The notes under the pieces were generated by a model. It searched no databases and had not been told where the DNA came from. It saw only the letters and a list, made by a program, of their open reading frames with translations. From Actinospica robiniae DSM 44927 (GTDB lineage Bacteria > Actinomycetota > Actinomycetes > Streptomycetales > Catenulisporaceae): a DNA stretch of 64,000 bases. The DNA is taken from NCBI RefSeq assembly GCF_000504285.1, contig NZ_KI632511.1, forward strand, positions 1,299,372 through 1,363,371, given 5' to 3'. Made by a program: the position numbers and the translations under genes. This document shows, piece after piece, positions 36,625-47,818 of this stretch; the stretch's first letter is position 1, and each line of letters begins with the position of its first letter.

Positions 36625-36656
36625 GACCTGGGCCGGCTCGGATACCGGCCCAGGTC
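36625..36656 (-). terminator. Terminator of the GH54 gene
   Basis: Perfect 12-bp arms GACCTGGGCCGG and CCGGCCCAGGTC with an 8-base loop, 12 bases beyond the minus-strand stop at 36668. Confidence 0.7.
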
Positions 36657-36667
36657 ACGGTTGGCCA

Positions 36668-38284
36668 TCAGTGGGGCGTGAAGTCCTGGTTGGTCCCAGG
36701 GGCGTTCTTGCACGGCCACTGGTCCAGCTGCTGGCCGTTGTTGGACCCGGCCCCGAAGACGTCCAGGCACAGTCCGCTGTTCTTGTTCTTGAACTGCCAT
36801 GAGCCGTCCGACTGCTGCGAGGGCAGCCACTGGCTGGCGGCATTGCCGTTGACCGGCTCCTGGACTATGTCGGCCACGCCCTGGGAGGTCGAGCTGTTCG
36901 CCACGCTCACGTCCTGCCCCGAGTTCTCCACCTGCAGCTCGCCATAGCCGCCGGAGGTCGGCACGAACTGGAGCTGCTGGTTGGCCTGGCCGTTACAGGT
37001 GTACTGGTCGATCGCCGCACCCGCGTTGGAGGTATTGCCGTAGGAGTCCAGGCACAGGCTGTCATTGCCCACCACGAGCCGGTGGTAACCGCTGGGGAAG
37101 ACCTGAGGAGGTGCCGCTACAGCCGCATAGCCGACCGAGGCCAGTTCGGATTGGACGGCATTCTCGGTCGCGTCCGACGGGAACCCGGAGGTCACAGCAC
37201 CCTCGAAGAACTCTCCCGTGTCACCGTGGTCGTTGCCTCCACCGGTGCCGAGCAAGACGGAGTTTTCCAGGCGCATCGGCGAATAGCCACCGCTGGGCAG
37301 CGCCCCCGAGTACGTGGTGGTGAGACTTCCACCGTTGGCATTGCCGTACTTCAGGGTGAAGTTGCTCGTGCCGTTGTTCTTCTCCCACGCCGTGACGAAC
37401 GGGTAGGTGATGCCCGGGTTGGAGGCGTTGTTCGGCCCGGTGATCGAGCTGTACATGCCCTGCTCGAGGTCGGCCTCGACCCACGGCCCGGACCCGGTGC
37501 ACCCCCCGAACCAGCACGCGCTGCCGAACTCGATCGCGTTCATGGTTCCGTCGCCGTCGTCCCGCCAGCCGTTTTCGGCGCTGCCGAAGTCGAAGCAGCA
37601 GCTGCTGTTGTAGAGCGCGGTCGAGGTGACCTCGTAGATCCCCTCCGGCTGGGAACCGGTCGGCACGCCCTGGGTGCTGAAGTCCCGGTAGCCGACAGCA
37701 CCCGCTGAGGTGTTGAGAACCTTCACCCCGTAGACAGCGTTGCCGTTCACGGTCACCGGCAGAGCCATCGCGTCAGCACCGACATCCGACTGAATCCACG
37801 AGATCGGCAGGTCGTTGTGCTCCGAACTCTGGTCGTACAGCTTGGTTATCGTGCACGTCGTCCCGGAACAGAACGAGACCTGCGCGGAAGCGTTGGCGTA
37901 GCCACCGGCCGCCGCGACGCCGACATCGAGATAGCTCTTATCCGACGAGCGCTGAATCTGGTAGAGCGGACCGCTATACGCGGCGAACAGGGCGCGGGTC
38001 GTGCTGTACGCGGCTACGCACGGCGTGCCGCCCGTCGCATAGATGTCGCACGGGAGCGAGACGGCCGCTTGTGCTGACGGAGCCGCCGACAGGCTTGCCG
38101 TGACCGGAACCAGAACTGAGGCCGCGAGGACGCTCGCCGAGGCCAGTCGGCCGAGAAGCCCGTGGCGGCGAAACCTCCTCACTGCCTGCGGATGCCTGCC
38201 GGCGCCCCCCTCACCGCGTGCTCGGCCCGGTGGACGCACGGTCCCGTTGCCGGCGCGGCAAGCTTGACGTACGAGTTCGAACAC
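36668..38284 (-). CDS. Secreted GH54 alpha-L-arabinofuranosidase with ricin-B lectin
   Basis: 538 residues. The N-terminus is long and basic (RRFRRHG then a hydrophobic stretch to SAQAA, about 1-74), possibly a Tat-type or extended Sec signal. The GH54 catalytic domain begins LPCDIYATGGTPCVAAYSTT and carries CCFDFGSAEN (nucleophile E237 by analogy) and GGNDHGDTGEFFEG (acid/base D352 by analogy). A ricin-B domain (about 398-538) replaces the CBM42 found in most fungal GH54 enzymes. The GTG at 38284 follows GGAAGGGAAG; a downstream GTG within the basic tail is also possible. Removes arabinose side chains from arabinoxylan or arabinan outside the cell. Confidence 0.9.
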   Translation of the reverse strand: MFELVRQACRAGNGTVRPPGRARGEGGAGRHPQAVRRFRRHGLLGRLASASVLAASVLVPVTASLSAAPSAQAAVSLPCDIYATGGTPCVAAYSTTRALFAAYSGPLYQIQRSSDKSYLDVGVAAAGGYANASAQVSFCSGTTCTITKLYDQSSEHNDLPISWIQSDVGADAMALPVTVNGNAVYGVKVLNTSAGAVGYRDFSTQGVPTGSQPEGIYEVTSTALYNSSCCFDFGSAENGWRDDGDGTMNAIEFGSACWFGGCTGSGPWVEADLEQGMYSSITGPNNASNPGITYPFVTAWEKNNGTSNFTLKYGNANGGSLTTTYSGALPSGGYSPMRLENSVLLGTGGGNDHGDTGEFFEGAVTSGFPSDATENAVQSELASVGYAAVAAPPQVFPSGYHRLVVGNDSLCLDSYGNTSNAGAAIDQYTCNGQANQQLQFVPTSGGYGELQVENSGQDVSVANSSTSQGVADIVQEPVNGNAASQWLPSQQSDGSWQFKNKNSGLCLDVFGAGSNNGQQLDQWPCKNAPGTNQDFTPH

Positions 38285-38999
38285 TGGAATCTTCCCTTCC
38301 TCTCATTGACTGCGTGCAGCACGCTTTGTGACACCGGGACCGGCGTGGACGCACTTTTCCCGTGCCGCCGCGTTCGGCAGCTTGTGGCCACCCCTGTACT
38401 CAGTCCCTGTGCTGGTGACCATGACCGGTCCGGCACCCCGGTCGAGGCCAAGCCGTGGAAGGCACGAAACTCCGGGCGGCAAGATGCGTCAAGGCGTCCG
38501 GAAGAGTCGGATCAGCTGTTGAAATGCGTTCGAATCTTTTCGAATGCCGAGTTTGCCTTGTCGACGGGCAGTCAGGCTGCCCGGCCGCCTCCGTCGTGAC
38601 GCCTCGAATGAGTCGGACTGATTGTGAAACTTTCAGGCCTGTACTCGGCGCTGTCCGACGATCGGCACCACCACCGGCAAGCCACCATGGACCGCTCGCG
38701 ACGGCAGCCGTGGGATCAGCTCGGATCGATACACGGAGTCGGCTCGGCCCGCAGACGCCGCCAGCTCACAACCGGATGTCGAGGTCAGGCCAGCAGCGCG
38801 CTGCCCATGTCCGCAGTTTTTTCGGGCGCGCCGAACTCGCTGACCCCGTTGATCAGATCAGGCTGCCACCCACCCGAATCCACGCTACTCGCCATCGAAC
38901 TAGGCGATGGGTGTCAGAATGAGTCTGAAGCTTTCCTGTCACGCATGAAAGATCGACTCGGAAGTTGGCGGGCACACTGCTCCGCGTTGGTCCGCGTAG
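38285..38999. other. 715-bp region without an identifiable gene
   Basis: Upstream region of the GH54 gene. No frame has convincing protein-like content and no hairpin stands out. Confidence 0.4.
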
Positions 39000-39326
39000 T
39001 CAGCCGGCGGTGAACGCCGGATCCGTGGACGCTCGCAGGGCCGCGACAGCGCAGAGGAGATCCGGCGTCGTCAGCAGGTGATGGTCGCGTGCGGAAACGA
39101 TTTGCCAGGCTCCGTCGCCGTTCTGCGCCTTGGCGCAACCAAGGCGGAGGGGCCGGGTGATGTCTGTCGTGTCGGTAATGATGACTTCTTGGCCCGCGTT
39201 GATGGCGGAGAATGTCCGACCCATGAGCTTGACCAGCGTCGGCTGCGTGGTAACGTCGCTGATCAGCATCTGCGTGACCGAGGGCGGCGCCGTACTGCGC
39301 AGACCGCAGGGATTTGCGTTAACCAC
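39000..39326 (-). CDS. Possible small hypothetical protein
   Basis: 108-codon frame starting GTG, with a plausible internal start at MLISDVTTQPTLVKLMGRTF. The text GQEVIITDTTDITRPLRLG reads like a compact soluble protein, but no family is recognised and no ribosome binding site is clear. It lies beside broken transposases, so it may be passenger DNA or a fragment. Confidence 0.3.
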   Translation of the reverse strand: MVNANPCGLRSTAPPSVTQMLISDVTTQPTLVKLMGRTFSAINAGQEVIITDTTDITRPLRLGCAKAQNGDGAWQIVSARDHHLLTTPDLLCAVAALRASTDPAFTAG

Positions 39327-39527
39327 TGTACGAAACGCGCGCTACGCCATCGTCGCATCCCCTTTCCCGCCCACCGGGCCTTGAGGTTATCAGCGGCGTG
39401 TTACGACCTTTTTACGTCATGCGACGGCACGGGGATGAGGTCCGGATGCCGGGCAACCCCCGGTGGGCTCTGGCCGGCATGCGTGCCTGTAGTGGTCGAG
39501 AACTAGGCCGATGGTGTGACCTGGTCT

Positions 39528-41150
<1,623 letters not shown>

Positions 41151-41234
41151 AGCAATGATGTGAGACCGTTCCGCTAATTCGGCTGACGCGTAACGGTATC
41201 GCCGCAGATCATTTGAGGTGGCGTGGCCTCCCCG

Positions 41235-41516
41235 TCAAGCGATCGAGGAGGCCCAGCCCTTGCCAATAGGTTGATGGAATATGTCTAGTTTCTCCTGGAT
41301 TGGCGAGGGGATGCGCTTGGGGTTCCTGGAGGCCTTGATACTGCGGATGATCTCCTCACCGAGGAGAGTCAGAGAACTAATGGCTGCACCGGAGGCGCTG
41401 CGGTAGTGGGTGCGCCAGGGCGAGGGAGCCGCAGCGAGCTGGGGCAGTCTCGTCGGCGTCGAGCACGAAGCGCTCAACTGCCGCGCGCGGAGGCGGATGA
41501 GCTGCTGCGGGCGCAC
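41235..41516 (-). CDS. Possible small ORF after the SpaB_C-fusion gene
   Basis: 93-codon frame beginning GTG 7 bases after the upstream stop. The end (SSLTLLGEEIIRSIKASRNP) has plausible composition, but the first half resembles antisense repeats. No family and no ribosome binding site are seen. It may simply be the 3' flank of the lanthipeptide operon; the remaining 41151-41234 bases show nothing. Confidence 0.25.
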   Translation of the reverse strand: MRPQQLIRLRARQLSASCSTPTRLPQLAAAPSPWRTHYRSASGAAISSLTLLGEEIIRSIKASRNPKRIPSPIQEKLDIFHQPIGKGWASSIA

Positions 41517-41523
41517 AAGATTC

Positions 41524-43578
41524 TCAAAGCTGTCTCCGTGCTTCTCGCCAAGGAGCTCGACTTTCCCCGGACGAAGTGGCTGCCGCGATCGATCCGCGCG
41601 TTGACTCGGCGAGGGCCCGGGCGAGAGCAGGCCCAGTCTCGTCGAGGATGTGGATGAGCCGCCGATCGTATGGCGCTGGCATTGCTCCGGCTTTCAGGTA
41701 TGCGCGCGCGGTCAGCGACTCAAGCGAAGCGATGTGAGAGGCGGTCATCCGTTCGCAGGCGGCCGGGCTAGCCAAGGTGTCGCGAGCGCACAGCGCGTTG
41801 TCGAAGGTGATGATGTCCTCGGCAACGCCGGCGGCGAGCTGCGCGGCATCGCCCGGCGCGTTCGGCGTAGCCAGTCGCAGCGCCGTGAGAGTCAGGCGTG
41901 TCCTGAAGCTGGTTGTGGAGCGGTCGGGGTTGGCGCGGGCAAGCTGTACAGCGGCAAACAGCGCCGAGACGTCGTATGGTTTCGGCGGGTCTACCAATTG
42001 ATGGATGAGGTTGCGCAGGCAAGCCGCGACGGCATGCTCCCATGGTTGAGAGAGTTCGGTTGCGGCGAGCACAGCGAGCGCTTCTTTCGCATGTCCGTTG
42101 TGGGCCAAGGCGATGATACGGGTCTGGCGGGCCTCGCGAAGCAGTTCGGGACGCGAATCATAGATGGCGGCGTGTTCGGCGGCGGCGGTCCAGTCGTGCG
42201 CTGCCATCAGCGCTCGCGTGCCGTCCTCCAGCAGGACAGTGCGCAGCCAGGGCGTGGCCTTACCCAGGCCGCCGGGTCGGTCGGTGAAGCTGGCGAAGTT
42301 GATGGTTCGCCGGGTGATCGTGGTGCTGCCGGCGTGGTGGACGGCGTGGTCAAGCGCGACGAGCGCTTGGTGCGCGGCCCGGGGGTCTCCGCCGCGGCGG
42401 GTGAGGCGGATAAGATTGATCAATGGCTGCAGCGAGGCGATGGCGATACGACCAGAGACAGGCCAGGCTGCGTGGAAGATCTCGAACTGAGTCTCGCATA
42501 GTTCGACTGCGCGTTGCGTGAGGCCGCAGTCGGCATAGATGAGAGCTGCGAGATTCCATACTGTGCATGCGTTCTCGATCTGCTTTTCAGCCGGGGCGTC
42601 GGCCGCGAGTCGGTCGGCGAAGGTGGCGGCTTCGTCGATGCGCGAGGTGAGGTCAGCGGCGTGTAGGCGGGGTTCGCGGATCAGCGGGAAAGCGGCTGTG
42701 GTCGTGGCGAGGGCGTCGGCGGGTAGCGTCGGGTTGGGTGCTGCCGGTACCGGGTCTGGTTCGGTGTCGAGGATTGCGGCGCGGGCGGCGTGGGCGAGGA
42801 TGGCTTGGGTGCGGGCAGGCAGACCCATCCGGTTCCAGTGGAAGATCACGTGGTAACTCAGTACCGCGCGCAGGCCGCGCTCAAGGGCGCCGTGGTCGGC
42901 GAGGCGGCGTAGTTCGCGGCCGGTGGAGTGGAACGCTACGGCCCATGCGACGAGGTCCCGCTGGCCGAGCGCGGCGGGCTCGGCCGGAGCGCCCAACATT
43001 AGGGTGCGCATCGTTGCAGCGAGGTCGTGGATGTTCTCGGCCGCGACGTCTCGGGGCAGGGGGCGTTCGTGGCTGACGCGGTGCCACAGATCGCCGCGTT
43101 CGTACCATTCGAGGCCGGCACCGCGCAGCAGGAGCCCGCACAGCGTGAGGGAGATCTCGCGGCGTCCGGCTGCCGTGGTGTTCTTGAGGATTGCGTGGCT
43201 ATCGGCGAGAAAGAGCTGGTGTGATGCGGCCATGGCGGCGGGCCCGCCGAATGCGGCGGTTTCGGGTTCGTAGATTCCCTGATGCCAGGAGGCGAGGACT
43301 CCCTCTTCAACGAGCCGGTCGAGCGCGAGGGCGAGTTCATCCTGGAGGAGGCCGCGAGCCTGGTCTACGCGGATACGCCAGCAGGGGTGTTTACGAATGA
43401 ACCACCATGCAAGGTCGTGGCCGTTGGGAGAAGCGAGTAGCGGGGCGAGGTGGGTGCGAGCATGGTCTTCCGCTTGAGACCAGTCAGCCCATTGCAGCGC
43501 GTAGTGAGCCCAGCGTGAGGCTTCGATGTCGCCTGGGCCTGTGGCAGCGGCTAGTTGATCAGTAGGCATGTGTCCCAT
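41524..43578 (-). CDS. Thiopeptide-type (SpaB_C-like) biosynthesis protein fused to helical repeats
   Basis: 684 residues. Residues about 20-250 match the SpaB_C/thiopeptide-type bacteriocin domain that in LanB enzymes eliminates glutamate from modified Ser/Thr: WFIRKHPCWRIRVDQARG, GIYEPETAAFGG, LFLADSHAIL. The following 430 residues are helical and TPR-like (for example LAALIYADCGLTQRAVELCE and AHNGHAKEALAVLAAT). A complete SpaB_C domain already exists in the adjacent LanB, so this second one is unexplained. It starts 28 bases inside the LanC end (ATG 43578; 43569 also possible). Could be a partner eliminase, a leader-binding scaffold or a further tailoring enzyme. Confidence 0.85.
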   Translation of the reverse strand: MGHMPTDQLAAATGPGDIEASRWAHYALQWADWSQAEDHARTHLAPLLASPNGHDLAWWFIRKHPCWRIRVDQARGLLQDELALALDRLVEEGVLASWHQGIYEPETAAFGGPAAMAASHQLFLADSHAILKNTTAAGRREISLTLCGLLLRGAGLEWYERGDLWHRVSHERPLPRDVAAENIHDLAATMRTLMLGAPAEPAALGQRDLVAWAVAFHSTGRELRRLADHGALERGLRAVLSYHVIFHWNRMGLPARTQAILAHAARAAILDTEPDPVPAAPNPTLPADALATTTAAFPLIREPRLHAADLTSRIDEAATFADRLAADAPAEKQIENACTVWNLAALIYADCGLTQRAVELCETQFEIFHAAWPVSGRIAIASLQPLINLIRLTRRGGDPRAAHQALVALDHAVHHAGSTTITRRTINFASFTDRPGGLGKATPWLRTVLLEDGTRALMAAHDWTAAAEHAAIYDSRPELLREARQTRIIALAHNGHAKEALAVLAATELSQPWEHAVAACLRNLIHQLVDPPKPYDVSALFAAVQLARANPDRSTTSFRTRLTLTALRLATPNAPGDAAQLAAGVAEDIITFDNALCARDTLASPAACERMTASHIASLESLTARAYLKAGAMPAPYDRRLIHILDETGPALARALAESTRGSIAAATSSGESRAPWREARRQL

Positions 43579-44774
43579 CCGGTGCTCGGTGCGGCGCGGT
43601 GTGCCGCTGCGGTCAGAGCGAGGGCGAACCCGGCATCGCCTTCGAGCAGTCCCGGGTCCCGGCCTGGCGATCGTTCGTGGGCGACTTCACCGAGTTCGTG
43701 GGCAACGGCGTCGACGGCGGCATCCAGCTTCGGGTCGGCGACGTCGAGCGCAGCGCGTAGTCCTGTCATGTAGATGCCGGCCCAGCCGTGGCAAAGGCCC
43801 GGATCGGTCAGGCGCCGGTGGGTGGCGGCGTCTTCGAGCACGAGGGCGAGCATTTGCTGGGCCTGCTCCTGCCTGGCGGAGTCGTCGAGGGCGATGGCGG
43901 CGATCTGTTGGGCGCGGGCGATGCCGGGTGTGCCGTAGCACCAACTGGGCCTGCCGGGGCCGGCCTGGGTGGTTCGGCCGGTGGTGAGTTCCTCGTACGT
44001 GAGCCACTGTGGCCACCACGGTCCGCGCTCGCTTGGTTGTTCCCACCGGTCGAGGAAGGCGCAGATGCGGGAGATCGCTTGGAGCTGCCCGGGCACGCTG
44101 ATGCCGCGGCGGGCGGTGCCGGCAAGCAGGAGTAAAACGCCGGTGATGCCGTGGGCGGCGCCGAGATTGGCGTGTCCGGTGGCGAAGTCTGGGGATTGGC
44201 GACGGTGCGGGTCGTGCCCGACCCACCAGCCCGGCACAGCGACTCCACTGACGTGGAGCGGGCGGGTGAGGGCGACGAGGTGGGTGAGGACGCGTTCGAG
44301 AGTGTTTCCGGCTGGGTCGCGGCGGGCCAGGAGGGCTCCGATGCCGGTGAGTCCGAAGAAGATGTCGTACTCTCGGAAAGCTGCGGGCTTTCCGGCTTCG
44401 AGTCGCTGGGTGGCAGCGGCGACGCGTCGGTGGGCGAGGTCTTGGACGTGCCGGTCGAGGTCGGTCAGGGCGGCGGCGTAGCGTTCGGATGCGGTGTCGA
44501 GGGCGAAGGTGAGTGCGCAGATGCCGAGGTAGAGCCCGGTGGTTTCGGCGGCCGAGACGGGGTTGGCGGCTGCGGCTTTGAGCCAGGTGTGCGCGCTGTC
44601 CCAACTGTCCAAGCCCGCCCGAGCGCGCTCGCTGTGGAGCAGGCTGATCCCCACGGGCCCCTTGGTCAGGGAGCTGGCGAGCCAGGGCTCGCCGGGTGGC
44701 GGCGGTGTAGGGGTGGACAGGCTGCGGGCGATCTCTTCGGCGCGGTGCGCGAGGGCCGCTGTGCCGGCAGGCAA
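43551..44774 (-). CDS. lanC: LanC-type lanthionine cyclase
   Basis: 407 residues. Zinc enzyme that adds Cys thiols to dehydrated Ser/Thr to form (methyl)lanthionine rings. The alpha/alpha toroid repeats are visible (GLYLGICALTFAL, FFGLTGIGALLARR, GAAHGITGVLLLLAG), with zinc ligands Cys in PSWCYGTPG and Cys-His in GLCHGWAGIY. The start is a TTG at 44774, one base after the LanB stop, with AGGA 9 bases upstream, so it is presumably translated by coupling. Confidence 0.93.
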   Translation of the reverse strand: MPAGTAALAHRAEEIARSLSTPTPPPPGEPWLASSLTKGPVGISLLHSERARAGLDSWDSAHTWLKAAAANPVSAAETTGLYLGICALTFALDTASERYAAALTDLDRHVQDLAHRRVAAATQRLEAGKPAAFREYDIFFGLTGIGALLARRDPAGNTLERVLTHLVALTRPLHVSGVAVPGWWVGHDPHRRQSPDFATGHANLGAAHGITGVLLLLAGTARRGISVPGQLQAISRICAFLDRWEQPSERGPWWPQWLTYEELTTGRTTQAGPGRPSWCYGTPGIARAQQIAAIALDDSARQEQAQQMLALVLEDAATHRRLTDPGLCHGWAGIYMTGLRAALDVADPKLDAAVDAVAHELGEVAHERSPGRDPGLLEGDAGFALALTAAAHRAAPSTGWDTCLLIN

Positions 44775-44775
44775 T

Positions 44776-47751
44776 TCAGTGTTCCTGTCGTCGGGTCAGG
44801 CTCAGCGCGGTGGCCCGGGCGAGGCGTTCGGTGACGCGTTCGGTCGCCGGGTCGACGCGGACGGCACGTACGTGGTGCTGGTGGAGCAGAGTGCGGGCGA
44901 CGTCGAGCGGATTGCGCTGGGCGGCGACGGTCTCGCGGTACCGGTGCAGTGCGGCGCTGCGCTCGCGCCAGGCCGTGCCGAGTTGCTCGCCATGGGGCAG
45001 TGCGGCAAGGGCGGCGGCGCCGTCGACTGGGTCGGTCAGGGCGAAGGCCTGCTCGCGCAGTGAACCCGGCAGTCGTTCGCCCGTGCGCGGCAGCTGCTCG
45101 AGCAGCCAGGTGCGTGCCTCGCGCTCGGAATCGGCTAGGGCGGTGATGATGGAGAGCATGCCGGCCGCGGCCAGGGCTTGGCGGTGTACGCCTTCGGAGC
45201 GGGCGGAAGTGATTTGGGCGAGGGCCGCATCCGTGTCAGCCGCGAAGACTTCTTCGGCCGCATCGGCTGCCGGCCCGTACCCGTATCGCCCAGTTTGTGG
45301 CTGGTAGCTGGCGAGGGTCAGGCCAGCAGCGATGCCGGCGCGCTCAAGTCCCTGGGCGAAGGTGCTGACCGAGGCCGCCGCATCACCGTATGCGGCGGGG
45401 TGGGTAAGTCTGAGGTAGATGCTGAGGTGCTGGTCAGCCTCGGGCCGCGCCATCTCGCGGTGGCGGTTGAACCACCAGCGTTCCAAGCCGGGCAGGAACG
45501 CGGTCAGTAGCGGCAGGTGGTCGGTGAGCAGTTCGTCGTATCGGGTCGGGTGGGCATGTATGCGGGCGTGCAGGACGCTGCCTGTGCCCGGGAACCGGGG
45601 TTCGGAGCGCAGTGTCAGGGTCGCGGGGGCCGGTCTGGCCGGGCGGGTGAGGGTGAGTGGGATGAGCAGCTCGTGAGCGCGCCCGATCCAGCCGAGTTGC
45701 TCCGGTTCGACAGCTTCGCGCAGCTCGATCTGTGCTCGTGCCGCCAGGCGGGTGCGCAGCACGAGTCGGTGGGTGCGGTGATCCAGGTCGAGCGGAAGAC
45801 GCCGGTCATCCTCGCAGATGGCAACGTGTTGCGGGACCTGCCAGCGGTTGCGCCAGACCCCGAACGCGTTCTCCCACTCGCGGGTGGAGGCGGCGCGGCC
45901 GGGCAGGTCTTTGACGTGCAGGAGCCAGCGTGCTGGGGCGAGCACGGTGCGTCGGTAGCGCACTCGGGGGAGGTGTGGAAGGCGTGCGGCTGCGCCGAAG
46001 TCGAAGGCCTTGTATACGGCGCAGCGCGCTGTGGTCAGTTCGGAGAGGAGCCGGGCGAGTGGTGGGGTCTGGACTCCTGCTTGCAGGGCGTGGGTGACGC
46101 GGGGTTCGATGACGCGCCCGGTGGGTGCGTGGATGAGGTAGAGGCTGCGCGCGTCCGCGGTCACCGCCAAGTCGGCGGGCAGGATCACATTCGGGCCCGG
46201 CGGGCGGTGCTCGCCGAGGGAGATCACATGCGGAAGCAGTTCGGAGGTGCGGGTGAGGTTCTCGTTCGAGCGTTTGCGCGGAGCGAAGGAGAGTTGGGCG
46301 GTTAGTGCCTCTTCGTCGTGGGCCACGTACGTCGCGGCCAGCTGCTCGCGGTCGTCAGCCTCGAGCAGGTGGGCGAAGCGGCCGGCCATGCTGCTGCCGG
46401 GCCGCGGAGCCCCTGTGATCGTGAGTTGGAAGGCGCCGCGCACCAGCTCGCCCACGCAGGTGGCGCGCACCTCGACGCAGATCTCTGTCCGCGGCGGATA
46501 CATGATCTCGCCTGCGGCTGCCAGGTCGGCGATCACGGCCGGTGTCAGGTCAATCTCGCTGCCCGCCTCAAGCTGGGTGCGTTGGACGAGTTCGAGGATC
46601 GCCTCATCGCGCGGGGCGAGCTGGCGCGGTGCGCGTTCGTAGGCGGAAGCCAAATACCCGGCCGGGTAGCCGAGGCCTGCGTCGCCGACGAGCTCAAGTA
46701 ACGGCACGAGGGCGCCGGTGCCGTAGGTGCTGCGGAATCGGCGGTGGTAGTCGCGCCAAGCCGGGTAGCCGACGGGGTGTGGTGACAGGCGGCACAGCAG
46801 CTCGGCCGCTTCGCTCGCCTCTTCGAGTACGGCATCGGGCAGCGCTATCTCTCCGTCCAGAGCAGTGTTGATCATCAGGCTGTCCGGCGGTGCAGTTCCG
46901 TACTCGATCGCCTCCTGCATCCGGCTGATCTGTTCGACGGGTCTCGTACGCGCTTGGATCAGCGCATTGCTGAGGTGCCCGAGCGGGTCGGGTTCGGTGG
47001 CGGGCGCGCGCAGACCGGTGAGCAGGAAGCCCGCAGCGATCAGTTCGCACAGCAGCGCGTCGATGCGCTCGCGCGGTGCTGCCGGGAACCGGGCCGCGAC
47101 CTGCGCGCGAACGAACCGGTAGGAGCGCGGCGTGGAGGCCGATTCGAGCACTGCGCGCACCGGCGGGGTCAGGCGAGTGGATACCTCCACGGGCGCTCGG
47201 TCCAGATCGGCGTGCTCGACCGGCGGGCCCGGGATGACGCAGCGGCCAGCGCGTATGCTCGCCGCGCTGTGAGCGACGACGGGGACGCGCTCGAGGATCG
47301 AGGGCTGCTGTTCGAGTTCGCTGATGGTCCGCGAGAGCCAGGCCGCGTCTACACGGGCCGCGTAGGTGTGTTTGCCGGTCCAGGTCACACTCGCACACGG
47401 TGCAGTGCGGACGAACGCGGTCCCGGCGAACATGCCGAAGGGTGTGGCCCGCCCGCTCCAACGCAGCAGGTAGGACGCGAGTGAGAGCCCGGCTCGGCGC
47501 ACATGCTCGGGTGCCGGGTCATCGGCGTCCCGCAGCTGCTCGATTTGTGCCGCGAGTGCGGGGCTGGCGTGGGTGATGGCTGCTTGTACCTGCTCGCGCT
47601 GCCAGGTCGCGTTGATCCATCGCAGGGCGCGGGCATGCTCGGAGAGATCGTCGAGGGCAAGGTCGCCGGGCAGTTCGAGGCCGCCGGGATCGGTGCTGGC
47701 GCGCAGCAGTGCCACGCCGTGGTGGCGGTATGTCGTCGGCCGCCTGGCCAT
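44776..47751 (-). CDS. lanB: LanB lantibiotic dehydratase (full length)
   Basis: 991 residues, class I dehydratase. The glutamylation domain (about 40-650) includes LLRWSGRATPFGMFAG, typical of LanB N-termini, and uses glutamyl-tRNA to activate Ser/Thr. The SpaB_C elimination domain (about 720-990) has GTGSVLHARIHAHPTRYDEL, WWFNRHREMARPEADQHLSI and the HPAAYGDAAASVSTFAQGLE helix. Length is normal for a fused enzyme. ATG at 47751 follows GGAGGAGCG. It lies 67 bases after the precursor gene. Confidence 0.95.
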   Translation of the reverse strand: MARRPTTYRHHGVALLRASTDPGGLELPGDLALDDLSEHARALRWINATWQREQVQAAITHASPALAAQIEQLRDADDPAPEHVRRAGLSLASYLLRWSGRATPFGMFAGTAFVRTAPCASVTWTGKHTYAARVDAAWLSRTISELEQQPSILERVPVVAHSAASIRAGRCVIPGPPVEHADLDRAPVEVSTRLTPPVRAVLESASTPRSYRFVRAQVAARFPAAPRERIDALLCELIAAGFLLTGLRAPATEPDPLGHLSNALIQARTRPVEQISRMQEAIEYGTAPPDSLMINTALDGEIALPDAVLEEASEAAELLCRLSPHPVGYPAWRDYHRRFRSTYGTGALVPLLELVGDAGLGYPAGYLASAYERAPRQLAPRDEAILELVQRTQLEAGSEIDLTPAVIADLAAAGEIMYPPRTEICVEVRATCVGELVRGAFQLTITGAPRPGSSMAGRFAHLLEADDREQLAATYVAHDEEALTAQLSFAPRKRSNENLTRTSELLPHVISLGEHRPPGPNVILPADLAVTADARSLYLIHAPTGRVIEPRVTHALQAGVQTPPLARLLSELTTARCAVYKAFDFGAAARLPHLPRVRYRRTVLAPARWLLHVKDLPGRAASTREWENAFGVWRNRWQVPQHVAICEDDRRLPLDLDHRTHRLVLRTRLAARAQIELREAVEPEQLGWIGRAHELLIPLTLTRPARPAPATLTLRSEPRFPGTGSVLHARIHAHPTRYDELLTDHLPLLTAFLPGLERWWFNRHREMARPEADQHLSIYLRLTHPAAYGDAAASVSTFAQGLERAGIAAGLTLASYQPQTGRYGYGPAADAAEEVFAADTDAALAQITSARSEGVHRQALAAAGMLSIITALADSEREARTWLLEQLPRTGERLPGSLREQAFALTDPVDGAAALAALPHGEQLGTAWRERSAALHRYRETVAAQRNPLDVARTLLHQHHVRAVRVDPATERVTERLARATALSLTRRQEH

Positions 47752-47818
47752 CGCTCCTCCATGTCGCGCAGGTGGTGCCGGTGCGCCGCCTGGTTGCGGC
47801 GGCGCACCGGCGGGGTGG

